Source: Christensenella sp. UBA5394 (GTDB lineage: Bacteria; Bacillota; Clostridia; Christensenellales; CAG-138). Taken from it: DNA of 16,019 nucleotides. The first letter of the stretch is position 1. The number at the start of each line of letters is the position of its first letter. The stretch is taken from NCBI GenBank assembly GCA_002409725.1, contig DHOI01000005.1, positions 21,354 through 37,372 of the forward strand, in the 5' to 3' direction. The notes under the pieces were generated by a model that saw nothing but the letters and a program-made list of their open reading frames with translations, ran no database searches and was not told the DNA's origin. Shown one piece after another: positions 14,413-16,019 of the stretch. Made by a program: the position numbers and the translations under genes.

Positions 14413-14511
14413 AGTTTTCAGAGGTTACTGTTACTTGTGCTGCGACATACCGCAGCTATTGCGAGCTGAGGGCGGCCCCCGAACCCCCTGGGGCTTTATG
14501 GCTTCCCATCC

Positions 14512-15246
14512 CTATCCCCCAAGAGAAGCGATCGTTCTAAGGTGCCGCTCCAACTCCGCGTTCATTTTTGCAGCTGCTTCGCTCGCCAGGGCATCGATCT
14601 CTGCTTGCAGCGCGTCGATCTCCGCCTGCAAGGCAGCGGCATCTTCGGGAGAAGACGTTGTTTTCCCCTGCAAATTGCGGAGCATGTCCGAATGCGTGTT
14701 TATCCGCATATCATATTCAGCCTGAATGCTTTTAATCGCTTTTTCATATCGTTCAGTTTCGGCATCGATAGCGGCTTGTAGATTTGCTGTAGCCTGGGGA
14801 GAAGGGCTCGGCACGGCTGTGGGGATAGGCGTAGGCGTGGGCACGGGTGATGGGGTGGCTGTCGGCGTCGGCTGGGGCGTTGGAGAAGGCGTCAGCGTGG
14901 GCGTTGGCCAGGGCGTAAAGGTCGGTTGCGGCGTTCCCGTAACCGCGGGCGATGGGGCGCTTGCCCGATAGGTTGCTTGTGGCGTTTCATCCGTCCCTTC
15001 CGCTTGCGAAAGGACGGCGTTCGCCCCATCGACATTTCGGGCCTGCGCGTCGTTCGCGCCGCCTGCATCCCTGACAATGGGCGCTTTTTCGGAGTTCGCA
15101 CCAGGGGATTCGCTTATCGCCTGCGTTTCATATGGGATCTCCACCACGACCGGCTCATTCGAGCAGCCACAAAGTATAAACATAAAAGCGGCCAAGATCA
15201 GCGACACATTTCGCACTCTTGTAAGTTTTAGGATAGGAATAACCAC
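14512..15246 (-). CDS. lipoprotein with Thr/Pro-rich linker and C-terminal coiled coil
   Basis: The product has 244 residues. The start is probably the GTG at 15246; GGAGG lies only 4 nt upstream, which is tight, and no better start exists nearby. A short basic leader and a hydrophobic helix ([10 protein letters not shown]) end in LCGC, a lipobox whose second cysteine (about 28) should be lipidated after export. Next comes a low-complexity acidic and alanine-rich stretch (about 30-95), then a Thr-Pro-Ser linker of about 55 residues ([18 protein letters not shown] and similar), as in surface proteins that cross the wall. The C-terminal 85 residues are a charged helix with coiled-coil character, including a tandem ALQAEID heptad. 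No enzymatic domain is present. A role in wall spanning or in holding a partner at the surface is a guess. I do not recognise a family. Confidence 0.8.
   Translation of the reverse strand: MVIPILKLTRVRNVSLILAAFMFILCGCSNEPVVVEIPYETQAISESPGANSEKAPIVRDAGGANDAQARNVDGANAVLSQAEGTDETPQATYRASAPSPAVTGTPQPTFTPWPTPTLTPSPTPQPTPTATPSPVPTPTPIPTAVPSPSPQATANLQAAIDAETERYEKAIKSIQAEYDMRINTHSDMLRNLQGKTTSSPEDAAALQAEIDALQAEIDALASEAAAKMNAELERHLRTIASLGG
14815..14940 (-). repeat. low-complexity repeat coding for the Thr/Pro linker
   Basis: Short repeats built on GGCGT and GGGT units (plus-strand reading) encode alternating Pro with Thr or Ser in the lipoprotein. The units are irregular and in frame. Such stretches tend to change length between strains. 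Confidence 0.6.
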
Positions 15247-15327
15247 CTTGCCTCCAAGAATCGTTGCTCTTGATATTCACTGTTGCCTGGTTGCGTTTTA
15301 GCGCCCGCATTGCGCCCACATAATTCA

Positions 15328-15357
15328 ATTCTATCGCAAAGTGTATGTTTCTGTCGA
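15328..15357 (-). promoter_or_regulatory. promoter of the lipoprotein gene
   Basis: On the minus strand TCGACA (15352-15357) and TAGAAT (15328-15333) are 18 nt apart, each matching five of six consensus bases. The leader before the GTG start would be about 75 nt. Confidence 0.6.
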
Positions 15358-15466
15358 CTTTTATTTTTTTATGTCTTTATGGCGGTGCGGAGGGTTCTTC
15401 ACAAGTCTTTTTTCCAGCAGTAGGCTTGTCCTAATCCGAGGCTTAGAAATGCAGTAAGATACTGTA

Positions 15467-15510
15467 CCCAAACAAAAATAACACCCTGTTGGGTGTTATT
15501 CTTGTTTGGG
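15467..15510 (-). terminator. long-stemmed second terminator of the rRNA operon
   Basis: Two 20-nt arms (15467-15486 and 15491-15510) pair along their full length with one mismatch around the loop TGTT. The core is AATAACACCC / GGGTGTTATT, and on the minus strand it leads into TTTTTGTTTGGG. It follows the broken 5S tail. The stretch from 15358 to 15466 holds nothing I can identify. Confidence 0.75.
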
Positions 15511-15661
15511 ATCCGGCAGCTACCTATGTTTCCAAGGCGGTGCGGCAAGGTCGCGGCGCGTCACCGCAGGGCGGCTTCCTTCCGCTCCCTGCCTTCCGCA
15601 GCTCCGGTTCGCTTCATCCGCCACAGGCGGCGCTCACCTTCGCTGTGTTGCAAGCTCAGTA
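15508..15661 (-). pseudogene. broken second copy of the 5S rRNA 3' half
   Basis: Positions 15508-15536 are identical over 29 nt to the 3' end of the intact 5S (15757-15785). Positions 15647-15661 match 15788-15802 in 14 of 15 places. In the intact gene these blocks are 2 nt apart; here 110 nt lie between them. The 5' half of the 5S cannot be found. This is a duplicated 5S tail disrupted by an insertion and a deletion, with the same orientation as the operon. Confidence 0.7.
15537..15646. repeat. 110-nt GC-rich insertion in the 5S relic
   Basis: The insertion has small inverted repeats (GCGGTG 15537-15542 with CACCGC 15562-15567; CCGCC 15618-15622 with GGCGG 15626-15630) and a direct repeat, CCTTCCGC, at 15578-15585 and 15592-15599. 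It codes for nothing credible. It resembles a short palindromic interspersed element, but copy number cannot be judged here. Confidence 0.45.
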
Positions 15662-15718
15662 GCGCTGCACGCCTGCCCTGGCGATAGGTTGGAAGCAGGG
15701 GTAAATGCAAGGCTCTAC

Positions 15719-15749
15719 AAAAAAAAGGCCATGCGAATGCATGGTCTTT
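15719..15749 (-). terminator. first terminator after the 5S rRNA gene
   Basis: AAAGGCCATGC (15724-15734) and GCATGGTCTTT (15739-15749) pair with one mismatch around a 4-nt loop. On the minus strand a run of eight T follows the core. It lies about 11 nt after the 5S 3' end. Confidence 0.85.
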
Positions 15750-15759
15750 CTTTTGTGGG

Positions 15760-15876
<117 letters not shown>

Positions 15877-15934
15877 TGGTAAGGTATGAAGTTCGTGCAT
15901 ACCTTGAAAACTGCATAAAGTTCAATTCGCTTCG

Positions 15935-16019
15935 ATCAAGCCCTCGACCTATTAGTACCGGTCAGCTACATGCGTTACCGCACTTCCACCTCCGACCTAT
16001 CAACCATGTGGTCTACATG
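15935..16019 (-). rRNA. rrl: 23S ribosomal RNA, 3' end only
   Basis: The minus strand carries the conserved 3' terminal region of 23S rRNA, including GACCGGTACTAATAGGTCGA and GGGCTTGA close to the mature end. The rest lies beyond the right edge. The spacer to the 5S gene is about 58 nt, a normal 23S-5S layout. The exact 3' end is approximate. Confidence 0.93.

Noticed and set aside
14815..14940. CRISPR-like or satellite repeat
   Set aside because: The units are short, irregular and in frame with a Thr/Pro linker of a lipoprotein; there are no spacers.

Overview
The window looks like a chromosomal piece of a G+C-rich, anaerobic, fermentative Clostridia-type Firmicute, possibly from the gut. 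The grounds are strong AGGAGG-type ribosome binding sites, a two-domain AdhE, a clostridial-type EF-G paralogue, a TGS-uridine kinase fusion, a PadR / permease-prefix / DUF4097 cassette and a ferredoxin-tailed aldo/keto reductase. I cannot name the species.

Layout. 1-1824 (minus): a DUF2786-domain protein followed by an MFS transporter that runs off the left edge. 1945-2217 (minus): a decayed fragment of a methyl-accepting chemotaxis protein, recognisable only after correcting frameshifts. 2281-2568: an AT-rich leader with a candidate Rex operator. 2569-5190 (plus): adhE, closed by a terminator. 5253-6953 (minus): a nucleoside kinase with a TGS-type N-terminus. It shares a divergent promoter region (7025-7111, a 12-bp inverted repeat formed by the two -10 regions) with a plus-strand pair: a PAP2 phosphatase-family membrane protein overlapping by 8 nt a NimA-like flavin-binding protein. 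8640-10971 (minus): an EF-G paralogue and a 66-residue DUF6440-like protein. 11205-13164 (minus): padR, a four-helix membrane protein and a DUF4097 protein, behind a strong promoter with an inverted-repeat operator. 13364-14380 (plus): an aldo/keto reductase with two cysteine clusters. 14512-15246 (minus): a lipoprotein with a Thr/Pro linker and coiled coil. 15467-16019 (minus): the end of an rRNA operon, with the 23S 3' end, 5S, a terminator, and then a broken second 5S tail containing a 110-nt GC-rich insertion and a second terminator.

How it works together. AdhE disposes of reducing equivalents as ethanol and may be under redox control by Rex. The PadR cassette looks like an autoregulated envelope-associated module. 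The remaining genes are housekeeping or of unknown role. I found no CRISPR array, transposase, phage module or recognisable defence system. The least ordinary parts are the rearranged end of the rRNA operon and the chemoreceptor relic. All function calls come from reading motifs by eye; no database search was possible.
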